A stretch of DNA of 8,163 nucleotides from JAKAXG01 sp035702985 (GCA_035702985.1 DASSZD010000040.1:1-8163); one strand, 5' to 3'. Shown: positions 1 through 7,043, numbered from the stretch's first letter. Notes: generated by a model from the sequence alone, not told the origin. Numbers and translations are program-made.

Positions 1-1140
1 GACGGCACCGCCGCCACCTCGGCCTCGGTCTCCGCCCCCCAGGGCATCGCCGTCGACGCCGCAGGAAACATATTCTTCGCGGACACGGCCAACGCCGTCG
101 TCCGCATGGTGCCGGCCAAGTCCGGGACCTACTTCGGGATCCCCATGAAGGCCAACGCGGTGTACACCATCGCCGGTACCAACCCCGTCGGCGGGGTGGC
201 CCAGACCGGGAAGACCGGGTCGGGGGGGCCGGCCACCGCGGCCAAGCTCTCCGCCCCCAAGCGGCTCACCCTGGACGCCAACGGCGACGTGGTCTTCAGC
301 GACAACGGCAACGACGTGGTGCAGGTGGTCGCCGCCAAGACCGGATCCCTGTTCGGCGTGACGCTGGCCACTGTGGGTGACCTCTACACCATCGCCGGGG
401 CCGGCTCCGTGGCGGGGGGGAACTTCGCCGACATCCACGGCGTGGCGTTCGACTCCAAGGGCAACCTGCTCGTCGCCGACACCGGCAACGAGAGAGTGCA
501 GATGGTGGCCGCCGCCGCCGGCACCTTCTACGGGCAGACGTTCACCGCGGCCAACCAGGTCGGGACCGTGGCCGGCGACGGCACCGACATCTTCGTCGAG
601 GGTGCGGCGGCCGGCGCCAGCGGGCTCAGCAGCCCCCACGACGTGCAGGTGGACCCGACCACCGGCAACCTGGTGATCGCCGACTACTACGACAACCGGA
701 TCATCGCCCTGGCCGCCAGCAGCGGCACCTTCGACGGCAAGGCCATGACCGCCGGTCACGTCTACAGCCTGGCGGGCGGGGCCAAGGGATCAACCGACGG
801 TCCCGGGGGCCAGGCCAGCTTCTACTACCCGAACGGCATCGCCGTCGACAGCAGCGGCAACGTGGTGGTGGCCGACGTGTACAACGGTGAGATCCGGGTG
901 GTGGCCGAGCAGACCGGCGCCTTCTACGGCAAGGCCATGACCGCCGGCACCGTGTACACCATCGCCGGCAGCACCTCGCTCGGTACCGACAGCGGTGACG
1001 GCGGCCCGGCGCTGGCGGCCGGGTTCGGCCAGCCGTCGGAGGTGGCGCTCGACACCAACGGCAACGTGTTCGTCACCGAAGGCGTGGACGACCCCACCCC
1101 GAAAGGCGACGGGAACCGGATAAGGGAGCTGGAGTTCGGT
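1..1140 (+). repeat. NHL blade array, about six diverged modules
   Basis: Successive blade cores lie near nt 37-120, 268-335, 430-515, 640-715, 832-910 and 1033-1130. Each has a 'D..GN...AD' turn followed by a short strand ending in 'V.A' or similar. Between them, linkers with a 'G.(T/L)(Y/F)(F/Y/D)G' motif start near nt 124, 346, 523, 724 and 919, giving a module of roughly 180-220 bp. The last blade is modified: its turn carries an insertion ('VDDPTPKGDGN') before the final strand. Six blades match a closed six-bladed NHL propeller, but the count could be higher because the gene extends upstream of the window. Confidence 0.75.
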
Positions 1141-2559
1141 GGTACGGCCATCGCCGCCCCGGGCCCCCCCGGGACCCCGGTGGCCACGCCCGGCAGCAGC
1201 AGTGTCGAGCTCACCTGGACGGCGCCCACCTCGGGTGGGGGAGGGGCGATCTCGGACTACATCATCAACGAGTACAGCGGCTCGAGCGTGAGCGGGACCC
1301 CGACGGTGATCGACACCAAGTCGACGAATCTCTCCGCCACGGTCGGCTCGTTGACCGACGGCAAGGCCTACACCTTCACCGTGCAGGCGGTCAACGCAGG
1401 TGGCACCGGCCCGGCCTCGGGCCCGGCGACCGCCACCCCGAATCCGCCCATCGTCGCCCCGGGCGCCCCCGGCACCCCGGCGGCCACGCCGGGTGACTCC
1501 ATGGTCAAGCTGGTCTGGACGGCTCCCACCACTGGCAGCTCGCCCACCGACTACGTGGTCGACGAATACCTCGGCTCGGCCGCCACCGGCCAGCCCACCA
1601 AGGTGATCGACACCGGGTCGACGGGCCTCGCCTATACGGTGACCGGGCTCACGGACGGCCAGCCGTACACCTTCACCGTCACCGCCTCCAACTCGAAGGG
1701 GTCCGGGCCGGCTTCGGGACCGGTGACCACCCGGCCGATCGGCGTGCCGGGCGCTCCCGGTACCCCGGTCGGTACCGCCGGGAACGGGTCGGTGAAGCTG
1801 GCCTGGGCCGCTCCCACCACCGGTGGCGCCCCCACCAACTACATGGTCTACGTGTACAAGGGGTCCACCGCCGCCGGGACGCCGGTCGTCGACGACCTCA
1901 GTGGGGTGAGCCTGTCCTACACGGTGGCCGGCCTGACCAACGGTCAGACCTACACCTTCACCGTGGTCGCCTCGAACGCCTCCGGTACGGGCCCGGCCTC
2001 GAAGCCGGTCACCGTCACCCCGCAGGTGCCGGGGCCGCCCCCGCCTGCGACCAGCTACTGGATGTTCGCCTCCGACGGCGGTGTGTTCACCTTCGGTGAC
2101 GCCGTGTTCCACGGGTCGCTGGGCAGTCTGCATCTGAATCAGCCGATCGTGGGCGGGGGTGCCACCCCGGACGGCCAGGGCTACTACATGGTGGCGTCCG
2201 ACGGTGGGGTGTTCGCCTTCGGTGACGCCGTGTTCCACGGGTCGCTGGGCAGCCTGCATCTCAACCAGCCGATCGTCTGCATGGCGGTCACGCCGTCGGG
2301 TCACGGGTACTGGCTGTTCGCCAGGGACGGTGGGGTGTTCACCTTCGGTGACGCCGGCTTCCACGGCTCGCTCGGCAGTCTTCATCTCAACCAGCCGATC
2401 GTGACCGGCGTGGCCACCCCGTCCGGCCAGGGGTACTACCTGTTCGCCGCCGACGGAGGGGTGTTCACCTTCGGCGACGCTCCCTTCGCCGGCTCGCTGG
2501 GCAGCCTCCATCTCAACCAGCCGATAGTGGCAGGGTCCGACCTGCCACCCGGGCCGTGA
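1..2559 (+). CDS. Secreted/surface modular protein: NHL beta-propeller, three FN3 domains, four 'FGDA' repeats (5' partial)
   Basis: The reading frame is open from the first base, so the N-terminus and any signal peptide lie upstream; 852 residues are visible. Residues 1-380 hold about six NHL-type blades with the pattern 'P.(G/D)(I/V)A(V/F)D..GN(V/L)..AD..N..(I/V)R.V', alternating with linkers of the form 'SGTFYGKAMTAG.VYTIAG'. About residues 387-675 form three fibronectin type III modules, each opening with 'PG.PGTP.(A/G)T.G' and containing 'L.WTAPT..G' and 'YTFTV.A.N..GTGPAS'. Four 42-residue repeats close the protein, which ends at TGA 2557-2559. NHL propellers and FN3 domains usually bind proteins or carbohydrates outside the cell, so a surface or adhesive role is likely. 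No catalytic motif is visible. The architecture is typical of large actinobacterial exported proteins. The dehydrogenase gene starts 22 bp downstream on the same strand, but nothing links the two functionally. Confidence 0.9.
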   Translation, partial: DGTAATSASVSAPQGIAVDAAGNIFFADTANAVVRMVPAKSGTYFGIPMKANAVYTIAGTNPVGGVAQTGKTGSGGPATAAKLSAPKRLTLDANGDVVFSDNGNDVVQVVAAKTGSLFGVTLATVGDLYTIAGAGSVAGGNFADIHGVAFDSKGNLLVADTGNERVQMVAAAAGTFYGQTFTAANQVGTVAGDGTDIFVEGAAAGASGLSSPHDVQVDPTTGNLVIADYYDNRIIALAASSGTFDGKAMTAGHVYSLAGGAKGSTDGPGGQASFYYPNGIAVDSSGNVVVADVYNGEIRVVAEQTGAFYGKAMTAGTVYTIAGSTSLGTDSGDGGPALAAGFGQPSEVALDTNGNVFVTEGVDDPTPKGDGNRIRELEFGGTAIAAPGPPGTPVATPGSSSVELTWTAPTSGGGGAISDYIINEYSGSSVSGTPTVIDTKSTNLSATVGSLTDGKAYTFTVQAVNAGGTGPASGPATATPNPPIVAPGAPGTPAATPGDSMVKLVWTAPTTGSSPTDYVVDEYLGSAATGQPTKVIDTGSTGLAYTVTGLTDGQPYTFTVTASNSKGSGPASGPVTTRPIGVPGAPGTPVGTAGNGSVKLAWAAPTTGGAPTNYMVYVYKGSTAAGTPVVDDLSGVSLSYTVAGLTNGQTYTFTVVASNASGTGPASKPVTVTPQVPGPPPPATSYWMFASDGGVFTFGDAVFHGSLGSLHLNQPIVGGGATPDGQGYYMVASDGGVFAFGDAVFHGSLGSLHLNQPIVCMAVTPSGHGYWLFARDGGVFTFGDAGFHGSLGSLHLNQPIVTGVATPSGQGYYLFAADGGVFTFGDAPFAGSLGSLHLNQPIVAGSDLPPGP
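1159..2022 (+). repeat. Three tandem fibronectin type III modules
   Basis: The modules cover approximately nt 1159-1437, 1459-1734 and 1747-2022. All share the FN3 signatures: a Trp in strand B ('LTWTAP', 'LVWTAP', 'LAWAAP'), a Tyr in strand C ('DYII', 'DYVV', 'NYMV'), the 'L(T/D).G..YTFTV.A.N' block and a closing 'G.GPAS.P'. Short Pro-rich linkers join them, and the third runs into a 'VPGPPPPATS' hinge before the C-terminal repeats. They probably act as spacers or carbohydrate-binding modules outside the cell. Confidence 0.88.
2056..2559 (+). repeat. Four tandem 126-bp (42-residue) 'DGGVFTFGDA' repeats
   Basis: The repeats start at nt 2056, 2182, 2308 and 2434, exactly 126 bp apart; the fourth ends with the stop codon. 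Each has the form 'Y(W/Y)..A.DGGVF.FGDA.F.GSLG' followed by 'SLHLNQPIV', then a more variable 'ATP.G.G' segment. The block SLGSLHLNQPIV is identical in all four, and repeats 1 and 2 are almost identical in DNA through the FGDAVFHG section. Similar repeats occur at the ends of many actinobacterial exported proteins. Their function is not established; a propeller-like or wall-associated fold is plausible. Confidence 0.92.
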
Positions 2560-2581
2560 GCGGGGACCCGGTGCGGCTCCG

Positions 2582-3682
2582 ATGACCCCACCCGTCCCCA
2601 ACCAGGTCGTCGACCCGCAGATCCTCGTGGACGGCGAGCAGCTGTGGCAGCTGACCCACGACTGCTTCCACGGCATCGGGATACCCGGTGACGACGCCGC
2701 GGCGGTAGCCGACGTCCTGATGGACGCCAACCTGCGGGCCATGGAGTCGCACGGGTTCCAGCGGGTGCCCATATACATGAAGCGGGTGCTCGCCGGCCTG
2801 GCCGGCGGCACCCAGAACCTCAGGGTGGTGGACGAACGGGGGGTGTTCTGCCGCATCGACGCCGCCAACGCGCTCGGTCCGGCCGCCGCCCTGAGGGCCG
2901 TCGACAGGTGCCTGTCGATCAGCTCCCACCACGGGGTGGGCGTGGTAGCCGTCTGCAACAGCACCCATTTCGGTGCCGCCGGCTACTACGCCCGCCGGGC
3001 GGCCACCGCCGGCCAGGTGGGCATCGTGATGTCCAACGCGGTCAAGCGGATGGCCCCCTACGGCGCCTCGCAGCCGTTCCTCGGCACCAACCCCCTGGCC
3101 ATCGCCGTACCTCTGGCCGGCCATCCGGACTTCGTGCTGGACATGTCGTCCAGCGTCATCGCCCAGGGCAAGATCACCCGGGCCCGGGACCTCGGGGAGG
3201 AGCTTCCGCCCGGGGTGGCCCTGGACCCGGCCGGCCGCCCCACCACCGATCCGGGCGAAGCGCTGGCCGGCAGCCTGCTGCCCGTCGGCGGCCCCAAAGG
3301 ATCGGGACTGGCCATGGCCATCAGCATGCTGTGCGTCCTGCTGGCCGGGGCCGACTGCGACGACCAGATGGGCTCGCTCTACAACGACTTCGACAGGCCG
3401 CAGAACACCGGGCACATCTTCCTGACCATCGACGTGGGGGTCCTGGGACGGCGGTCGGAGATCCCGGTCCTGGACCAGATGATGGACCGGCTGCTGGGCC
3501 TTCCCGGCGATCGGGCGTCGTCCACCCTCAAGTACCCCGGCCAGGACACCGCCCCGGCGGCCGACATCCGGCGGCGGGCCGGTCTGCCCCTCCACCGGGG
3601 GGAGTTGCTGCGCGTCGCCGGTGTCTGCCGTACGGCCGGGCTCGACGACGTGGCCGCCAGGGCCGAAGCCCTGGCGGCCTGA
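2582..3682 (+). CDS. Ldh_2-family (malate/lactate/ureidoglycolate dehydrogenase-like) NAD(P)-dependent oxidoreductase
   Basis: The 366-residue product is close to the usual length of this family (about 330-360). Family landmarks appear in order: 'LRAMESHGFQRVPIY' (51-65, with the conserved SHG and His57), 'NSTHFGAAGYYA' (126-137, with His129), 'APYGASQPFLGTNPLAIAVP' (158-177), 'DMSSSVIAQGKI' (187-198), 'GRPTTDP' (218-224), 'LPVGGPKGSGLA' (233-244) and a C-terminal 'YPGQ....ADIRRRAGLPLH'. Members are soluble cytoplasmic enzymes that interconvert 2-oxo acids and 2-hydroxy (or cyclic imino) acids with NAD(P)H; examples are malate, sulfolactate, ureidoglycolate and diketogulonate dehydrogenases and piperideine-carboxylate reductase. 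The substrate cannot be assigned from sequence. The Shine-Dalgarno match is weak (GGGGA at 2562-2566 is too far away), so the ATG is chosen for length and family fit. The gene converges on the RraA-like gene with a 13-bp gap, which suggests, without proving, a shared pathway. Confidence 0.9.
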   Translation: MTPPVPNQVVDPQILVDGEQLWQLTHDCFHGIGIPGDDAAAVADVLMDANLRAMESHGFQRVPIYMKRVLAGLAGGTQNLRVVDERGVFCRIDAANALGPAAALRAVDRCLSISSHHGVGVVAVCNSTHFGAAGYYARRAATAGQVGIVMSNAVKRMAPYGASQPFLGTNPLAIAVPLAGHPDFVLDMSSSVIAQGKITRARDLGEELPPGVALDPAGRPTTDPGEALAGSLLPVGGPKGSGLAMAISMLCVLLAGADCDDQMGSLYNDFDRPQNTGHIFLTIDVGVLGRRSEIPVLDQMMDRLLGLPGDRASSTLKYPGQDTAPAADIRRRAGLPLHRGELLRVAGVCRTAGLDDVAARAEALAA

Positions 3683-3695
3683 TCGTCCCGCCTCG

Positions 3696-4448
3696 CTAGT
3701 AGCTCAGGTCCGCCTCCCGGAGGATCCGGTCCACCCAGGCGTTGGAGAAGTTCCCCTTGGCCACGGCGGCCACGTAGTCGGCCTCGGCCTCGGCCTTGAC
3801 CGTCACCCGGCGCAGCAGATCCTCGGCCTCTTCCCGGGGGATGACCACCACGCCGTCGATGTCGCCGTAGACGATGTCACCGGGCTTGACCACTATGCCG
3901 CCGGCCGATATCGGGAAATTGATCTCGCCCGGGCCCCGGTGCAGCGGGCCTATAGGCGTGACTCCCCGGGCGAACACCGGGAAATCGCCGAGGGCCACGA
4001 TACGCTCCAGGTCCCGCACCAGGCCGTCCACGATGAAGCCGGCGATGCCCCGGTGCCGGGCCTTGGTCGACACCAGGTCCCCCAGCACCCCATTGAGCGA
4101 CGAGGAGCTGGCATCGACCACGACTATGTCCCCGGGACGGGCGATGTCGAGGGCCTTGTGCACCATCAAATTGTCGCCGGGGAACACCTTCACGGTGCAC
4201 GCCGGGCCCAGGATCCGCCCGTCGGACCCGGTGACGCAATGGATGGCCGAGCACATGGTGTACAGCCGGTTCATCATGTCGGAGATGAGAGCGGTCTCGA
4301 ACCGCCCGAACGCCTCCACCACCTTCGGATCAGGCCTCTCTATGGTCTGCCTGAGGCGGAAGCCCGGCCCGGGATTCAGTTCCCCCGATTGAGGCTTGAC
4401 CGGAGCCGAGCTTTCGGGGAGCCCCGAATCCAGTTGAGTCGTCTGCAT
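3696..4448 (-). CDS. RraA-like class II aldolase/decarboxylase (HMG aldolase / oxaloacetate decarboxylase family)
   Basis: The 250-residue product has the RraA/HMG-aldolase fold signature: 'LISDMMNR' (54-61), 'GPACTVKVFPGDNL' (81-94), 'ARPGDIVVVDA' (103-113), 'NGVLGDLVSTKARHRGIAG' (119-137) and 'VDGLVRDLERI' (140-150). Asp124, Arg145 and Asp146 fit the D-X20-R-D motif exactly; in this family it marks metal-dependent pyruvate aldolases and decarboxylases. That argues for a catalytic role (aldol cleavage of 4-hydroxy-2-oxo acids or oxaloacetate decarboxylation) rather than RNase E inhibition. The first 45 or so residues are a low-complexity extension. The ATG at 4448 is favoured by the strong purine-rich site AAGGAAAGGGG just upstream and by its position 2 bp after the stop of the ATP-grasp gene. 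The frame stays open farther upstream, but that stretch lies inside the ATP-grasp gene and is not homologous. Older annotations of such proteins as 'demethylmenaquinone methyltransferase' are misleading. Confidence 0.9.
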   Translation of the reverse strand: MQTTQLDSGLPESSAPVKPQSGELNPGPGFRLRQTIERPDPKVVEAFGRFETALISDMMNRLYTMCSAIHCVTGSDGRILGPACTVKVFPGDNLMVHKALDIARPGDIVVVDASSSSLNGVLGDLVSTKARHRGIAGFIVDGLVRDLERIVALGDFPVFARGVTPIGPLHRGPGEINFPISAGGIVVKPGDIVYGDIDGVVVIPREEAEDLLRRVTVKAEAEADYVAAVAKGNFSNAWVDRILREADLSY

Positions 4449-4450
4449 TA

Positions 4451-5773
4451 CTACCCCTTTCCTTGAGCCGTCGTGGCGCTTGGTGTGGAACCGGCGGGCT
4501 GCACGCTTCCGTACGGGTCGCCCTCCCGGGTCGGGTTGACGGGCCGCCCGGTGGCCAACCGGGTCAGGCGACGTCCGACCCGGCGGGCGAAGCCCAGACC
4601 GTTCATCACGCTCGGTTTGGGATCGCGCCAGTCGAAGAAGGGCGGGGCCTGGTGCATGGCCAGCGACCGCAGCCACTCTGCGACGGTGAGCTCGCCGTGG
4701 CGGCGGTAGTCGAAGAGCGCCTGCAGATCCTCGCCCAGAAACAGCAGTCCCACCCGGTCGCGGAAGCCGTCGGCCGGAGGGAGCGGCATTCCGGTCAAGC
4801 GGGCGTAGGCCAGTACGCCCATGTCGATACCGGACCGGCGGACGACCTCCTGGGCGTTGGTGTAGCGGGCGTTGCACTCGATCAACCGGAGCTGCCCGTC
4901 CCGGGCATCGCGCTTGAACTCCACGTTGGCCACGCCGCGCAGGTTGGCCGCCCGGCAGAACCGCAGACCCAACTCTGCAACCTCGGGTTGCCACTGGCTC
5001 ACGTGGTAGGTGCCCAGACCGAAGCCGGTCGGGTACACCCGCAGCTTGCGCTTGGTGTACTCGACGAGGGGATCACCGTGCTCGTCCAGGTAGGTGTAAT
5101 AGGAGCAGCACTCGTCGGTCCCCTCGACCACCTCGGTGACGAGCATGGCCACCCCGTCCCCGACGATGGGCTCCAGCAGCGCCGCGGCCTGCTCCGCCGA
5201 ATCGACCCGCGCCCCCTTGGCGGACGGATGGAACCGGCGGGTGAATATATGGGATTCGACCGGCTTGAGGGCGCACGGGAACGCAAATCCGTCCAGCCCG
5301 GACAGCTCGCCCACATTCGTAATGGTCAGGGTGTTGGGAGCCCTGACCCCGGCCTGGCGGGCGATCTCGTAGGTCCTGGATTTGTCGAGCATGTCCAGTA
5401 CGGCCCCGTCGTTCGCCTCGATCGGCCGGTGGCCCCACTCGACGAGCTGGGAACGGTGGCCGGCGATGAACTCGAGGGCGTCGTCGCTGCAGGGCAGCAC
5501 CACCGAAGGTTCGGCCCGATTGTGCAACCAATCAAACCAATGGCGCTCCGTTTCCTCGCCAGCAGAACGGTGGTAACTTCGCACAGCACGGGACCACATG
5601 GCTGGAGAGTCGATCGCACCGCCGAGAACGTCCACGACTATCCCATAGGACCAAAGACCCCTTGCCACGCTCAATGCATTCATCGTCCCGCCCAGAATCA
5701 CGGTCGGCATGGCGGTGCCTGGGGGGTTCCCCGCCGCAATCGGGACGGGCGTAATGGTGACATCTGACTCCAC
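4451..5773 (-). CDS. COG3919-like ATP-grasp carboxylate-amine ligase
   Basis: The 440-residue product starts with a Rossmann-like pre-ATP-grasp domain ('VILGGTMNALSVARGLWSYG', 25-44; 'VLPCSDDALEFIA', 92-104), then 'DKSRTYEIARQAGVRAPNT' (130-148). ATP-grasp residues follow: Lys170 in 'CALKPVESH', 'EVVEG' (214-218) for the adenine hinge, 'ECCSYYTYLDEHG' (221-233), 'VANVEFKRD' with Glu285, and 'LIECNARYTN' with Glu299, Asn301 and Arg303 for metal and phosphate binding. The family makes amide or related bonds through an acyl-phosphate; D-aspartate ligase is one known relative. It is probably cytoplasmic. The substrate is unknown. About the last 50 residues are basic, then Pro/Ser/Thr-rich, and look disordered. 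The start is GTG at 5773, supported by GAAAGGA 10 nt upstream; in-frame ATG codon 22 is an alternative that keeps the whole fold. It is the first gene of a two-gene unit with the RraA-like gene. Confidence 0.87.
   Translation of the reverse strand: MESDVTITPVPIAAGNPPGTAMPTVILGGTMNALSVARGLWSYGIVVDVLGGAIDSPAMWSRAVRSYHRSAGEETERHWFDWLHNRAEPSVVLPCSDDALEFIAGHRSQLVEWGHRPIEANDGAVLDMLDKSRTYEIARQAGVRAPNTLTITNVGELSGLDGFAFPCALKPVESHIFTRRFHPSAKGARVDSAEQAAALLEPIVGDGVAMLVTEVVEGTDECCSYYTYLDEHGDPLVEYTKRKLRVYPTGFGLGTYHVSQWQPEVAELGLRFCRAANLRGVANVEFKRDARDGQLRLIECNARYTNAQEVVRRSGIDMGVLAYARLTGMPLPPADGFRDRVGLLFLGEDLQALFDYRRHGELTVAEWLRSLAMHQAPPFFDWRDPKPSVMNGLGFARRVGRRLTRLATGRPVNPTREGDPYGSVQPAGSTPSATTAQGKG
4454..4464 (-). 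promoter_or_regulatory. Shine-Dalgarno site of the RraA-like gene, inside the end of the ATP-grasp gene
   Basis: The minus strand reads AAGGAAAGGGG, then TAGTA, then ATG. The site lies in the last codons of the ATP-grasp gene, whose TAG stop is at 4453-4451. Ribosomes ending the first gene would sit next to the start of the second, so translation is probably coupled. Confidence 0.75.
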
Positions 5774-5818
5774 CCCAGTCAGGTCCTTTCACCTCAGTTA
5801 CACCGTGGTTGTTGGCCG
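5774..5818. promoter_or_regulatory. 45-bp divergent intergenic region between the two ATP-grasp genes
   Basis: Only 45 bp separate the GTG at 5773 (minus) from the ATG at 5819 (plus). It is locally more AT-rich than its surroundings. No convincing -10/-35 pair was found on either strand. Promoters for both genes must lie here or inside the opposite coding region, so the two genes probably share regulatory DNA, and at least one leader is very short or absent. Confidence 0.45.
5784..5790 (-). promoter_or_regulatory. Shine-Dalgarno site deciding the GTG start of the ATP-grasp gene
   Basis: The minus strand reads GAAAGGA followed by a 10-nt spacer and GTG at 5773-5771. This is the best ribosome-binding match near the N-terminus and supports the GTG over the internal ATG at codon 22. 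Confidence 0.6.
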
Positions 5819-7000
5819 ATGATTGCGGACGGGGGATCGCCGGTCAAGGTGTCGACGGCAATATTGGCCAGACTGGGTAGGACCGGCAAGGTCGGCCGGG
5901 TCGTCGCTCCGAAGCTGGACCTCGTCCGTGAGGTGGGAATGCGTTCTGCCCTGTCCGGGCGGCGGAATTCCGAGCGACAGGCCCTGCGGGGACCCCAGGC
6001 CCGGCGCAGCATTTACCGGCGGATCTGGACAGAAGCGGCAAGCCGGGTGGGCGCCGACTGCGAGCCCCTGGTCGATGATTACGTGCTCATCCGCCGAGGC
6101 GCCGCCCAAACGGTGGTCTGGTACCACACCGTCATGTTCGATTACGGCGTGACGCTCCAACTGGCCCTCGACAAGGTGGCGTGCCACCACCTGTTGAGCG
6201 AGGTGGGGATACCGATGTCCCGGTATGTCGAGGTCGACGCCTTCGATCACCCTTCGGGGATCGACCTGGTCGCCGATCGGGCGGGCGGGGCCGTCGTGGT
6301 GAAGCCGGCGCGCAGTACCTCAGGGGGCGAGGGGGTCACCTGCGGCGTGCGCACCCGGGAGGAGTTCGAGCGGGCCCGGTTCTGGGCCTGGCGGTGGGAC
6401 TCCCGCCTCCTGATCGAGGAGCAGGGCCAGGGACACGAGTACCGCTTCCTGGTCCTGGACGGGGAGGTGATCGACATACTGCGGAGAGACCCGCCGCGGG
6501 TGGTCGGCGACGGCCGCTCCACGGTCGGAGAGCTGATGGAGCGGGAGAACCTGCGCCGGGCGGACCCTGACAGCGGAGCCGGTCTGGCCATGCTGAGCGT
6601 GGACCTGGACTGTCTGTTCACCCTCAGGCGGGACGGGCTCTCCCTCTCCTCGGTGCCGGCCCAGGGGCGGGTCGTCACGGTCAAATCGGCGGTCAACCAG
6701 AGCGGTGCGGCCGATGTCCGGTCGGTGCGCCCTGACCAGGTCGGGGCGGCGCTGCGCTCCGACGCGGTACGGGCGGTGGGGGCCATGGGGCTGCGCTTCG
6801 GCGGGGTGGACCTGATCACCCCCGACCCGGCCAGGTCCCTGGTCGACGCCGGCGGGGTGGTGATCGAGATCAACGGGACGCCCGGGCTCCACTACCACTA
6901 CCTGGTGGCCAACTCCCACGAGGCGGTGGCGGTGGCCGTACCCATCCTGGAGGCTCTCCTCCGTTCCGGCCGGAACGAGGCTTTTCGGAACTTCCGCTGA
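5819..7000 (+). CDS. Cyanophycin-synthetase-like ATP-grasp ligase without a Mur-ligase domain
   Basis: The 393-residue product has a poorly conserved N-terminus (1-110), then an ATP-grasp domain: 'LALDKVACHHLLSEVGIPM' (115-133), Lys162 in 'VVVKPARSTSGGEGV' with its Gly-rich loop (159-173), 'LLIEEQGQGHEYRFLVLDGE' (197-216), 'ILRRDPPRVVGDGRSTVGEL' (220-239), 'VNQSGAADVRSV' (292-303), Asp331 in 'GGVDL' and 'VIEINGTPGLHYHY' (348-361) with Glu350 and Asn352. The GDG-ST-EL and VNQSG-AADV blocks closely match the ATP-grasp half of cyanophycin synthetase, which adds Asp by acyl-phosphate chemistry. The Mur-ligase half that adds Arg is missing, because the gene stops right after the domain. Glutathione-synthetase-like peptide ligases are the alternative. 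No good Shine-Dalgarno precedes ATG 5819; GTG 5849, with a GGGGGA 14-19 nt upstream, is another possible start. The gene is divergent from the COG3919-like ligase and may act in the same pathway. Confidence 0.86.
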   Translation: MIADGGSPVKVSTAILARLGRTGKVGRVVAPKLDLVREVGMRSALSGRRNSERQALRGPQARRSIYRRIWTEAASRVGADCEPLVDDYVLIRRGAAQTVVWYHTVMFDYGVTLQLALDKVACHHLLSEVGIPMSRYVEVDAFDHPSGIDLVADRAGGAVVVKPARSTSGGEGVTCGVRTREEFERARFWAWRWDSRLLIEEQGQGHEYRFLVLDGEVIDILRRDPPRVVGDGRSTVGELMERENLRRADPDSGAGLAMLSVDLDCLFTLRRDGLSLSSVPAQGRVVTVKSAVNQSGAADVRSVRPDQVGAALRSDAVRAVGAMGLRFGGVDLITPDPARSLVDAGGVVIEINGTPGLHYHYLVANSHEAVAVAVPILEALLRSGRNEAFRNFR

Positions 7001-7043
7001 CTCTTCCGGCTTCAACAATGGGGCTTTCGTCCTCCTCAGGTTC

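Noticed and set aside
790..2964. Long open frame on the minus strand (724 codons) across the FN3/repeat region and the start of the dehydrogenase gene
   Set aside because: It is antisense to two well-supported genes, its composition is Gly/Arg/His-rich as expected from reversed GC-rich codons, and it shows no recognisable domain. Its internal repeats only mirror the 126-bp repeats.
2513..3595. Minus-strand open frame of 360 codons opposite the dehydrogenase gene
   Set aside because: It is a shadow of the Ldh_2 gene, with low-complexity Gly/Val/His/Arg composition and no motifs.
3683..3695. Possible bidirectional terminator between the convergent genes
   Set aside because: The gap is only 13 bp and contains no hairpin or T-run.
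3696..4994. Extended 432-codon version of the RraA-like gene starting inside the ATP-grasp gene
   Set aside because: The extra N-terminal residues are Arg/Gly/Pro-rich out-of-frame translation of the ATP-grasp gene. The ATG at 4448 has a strong ribosome-binding site and gives normal family length.
4463..5767. Plus-strand open frame of 434 codons opposite the first ATP-grasp gene
   Set aside because: The minus strand shows a complete ATP-grasp fold with catalytic residues; the plus-strand product has no family features.
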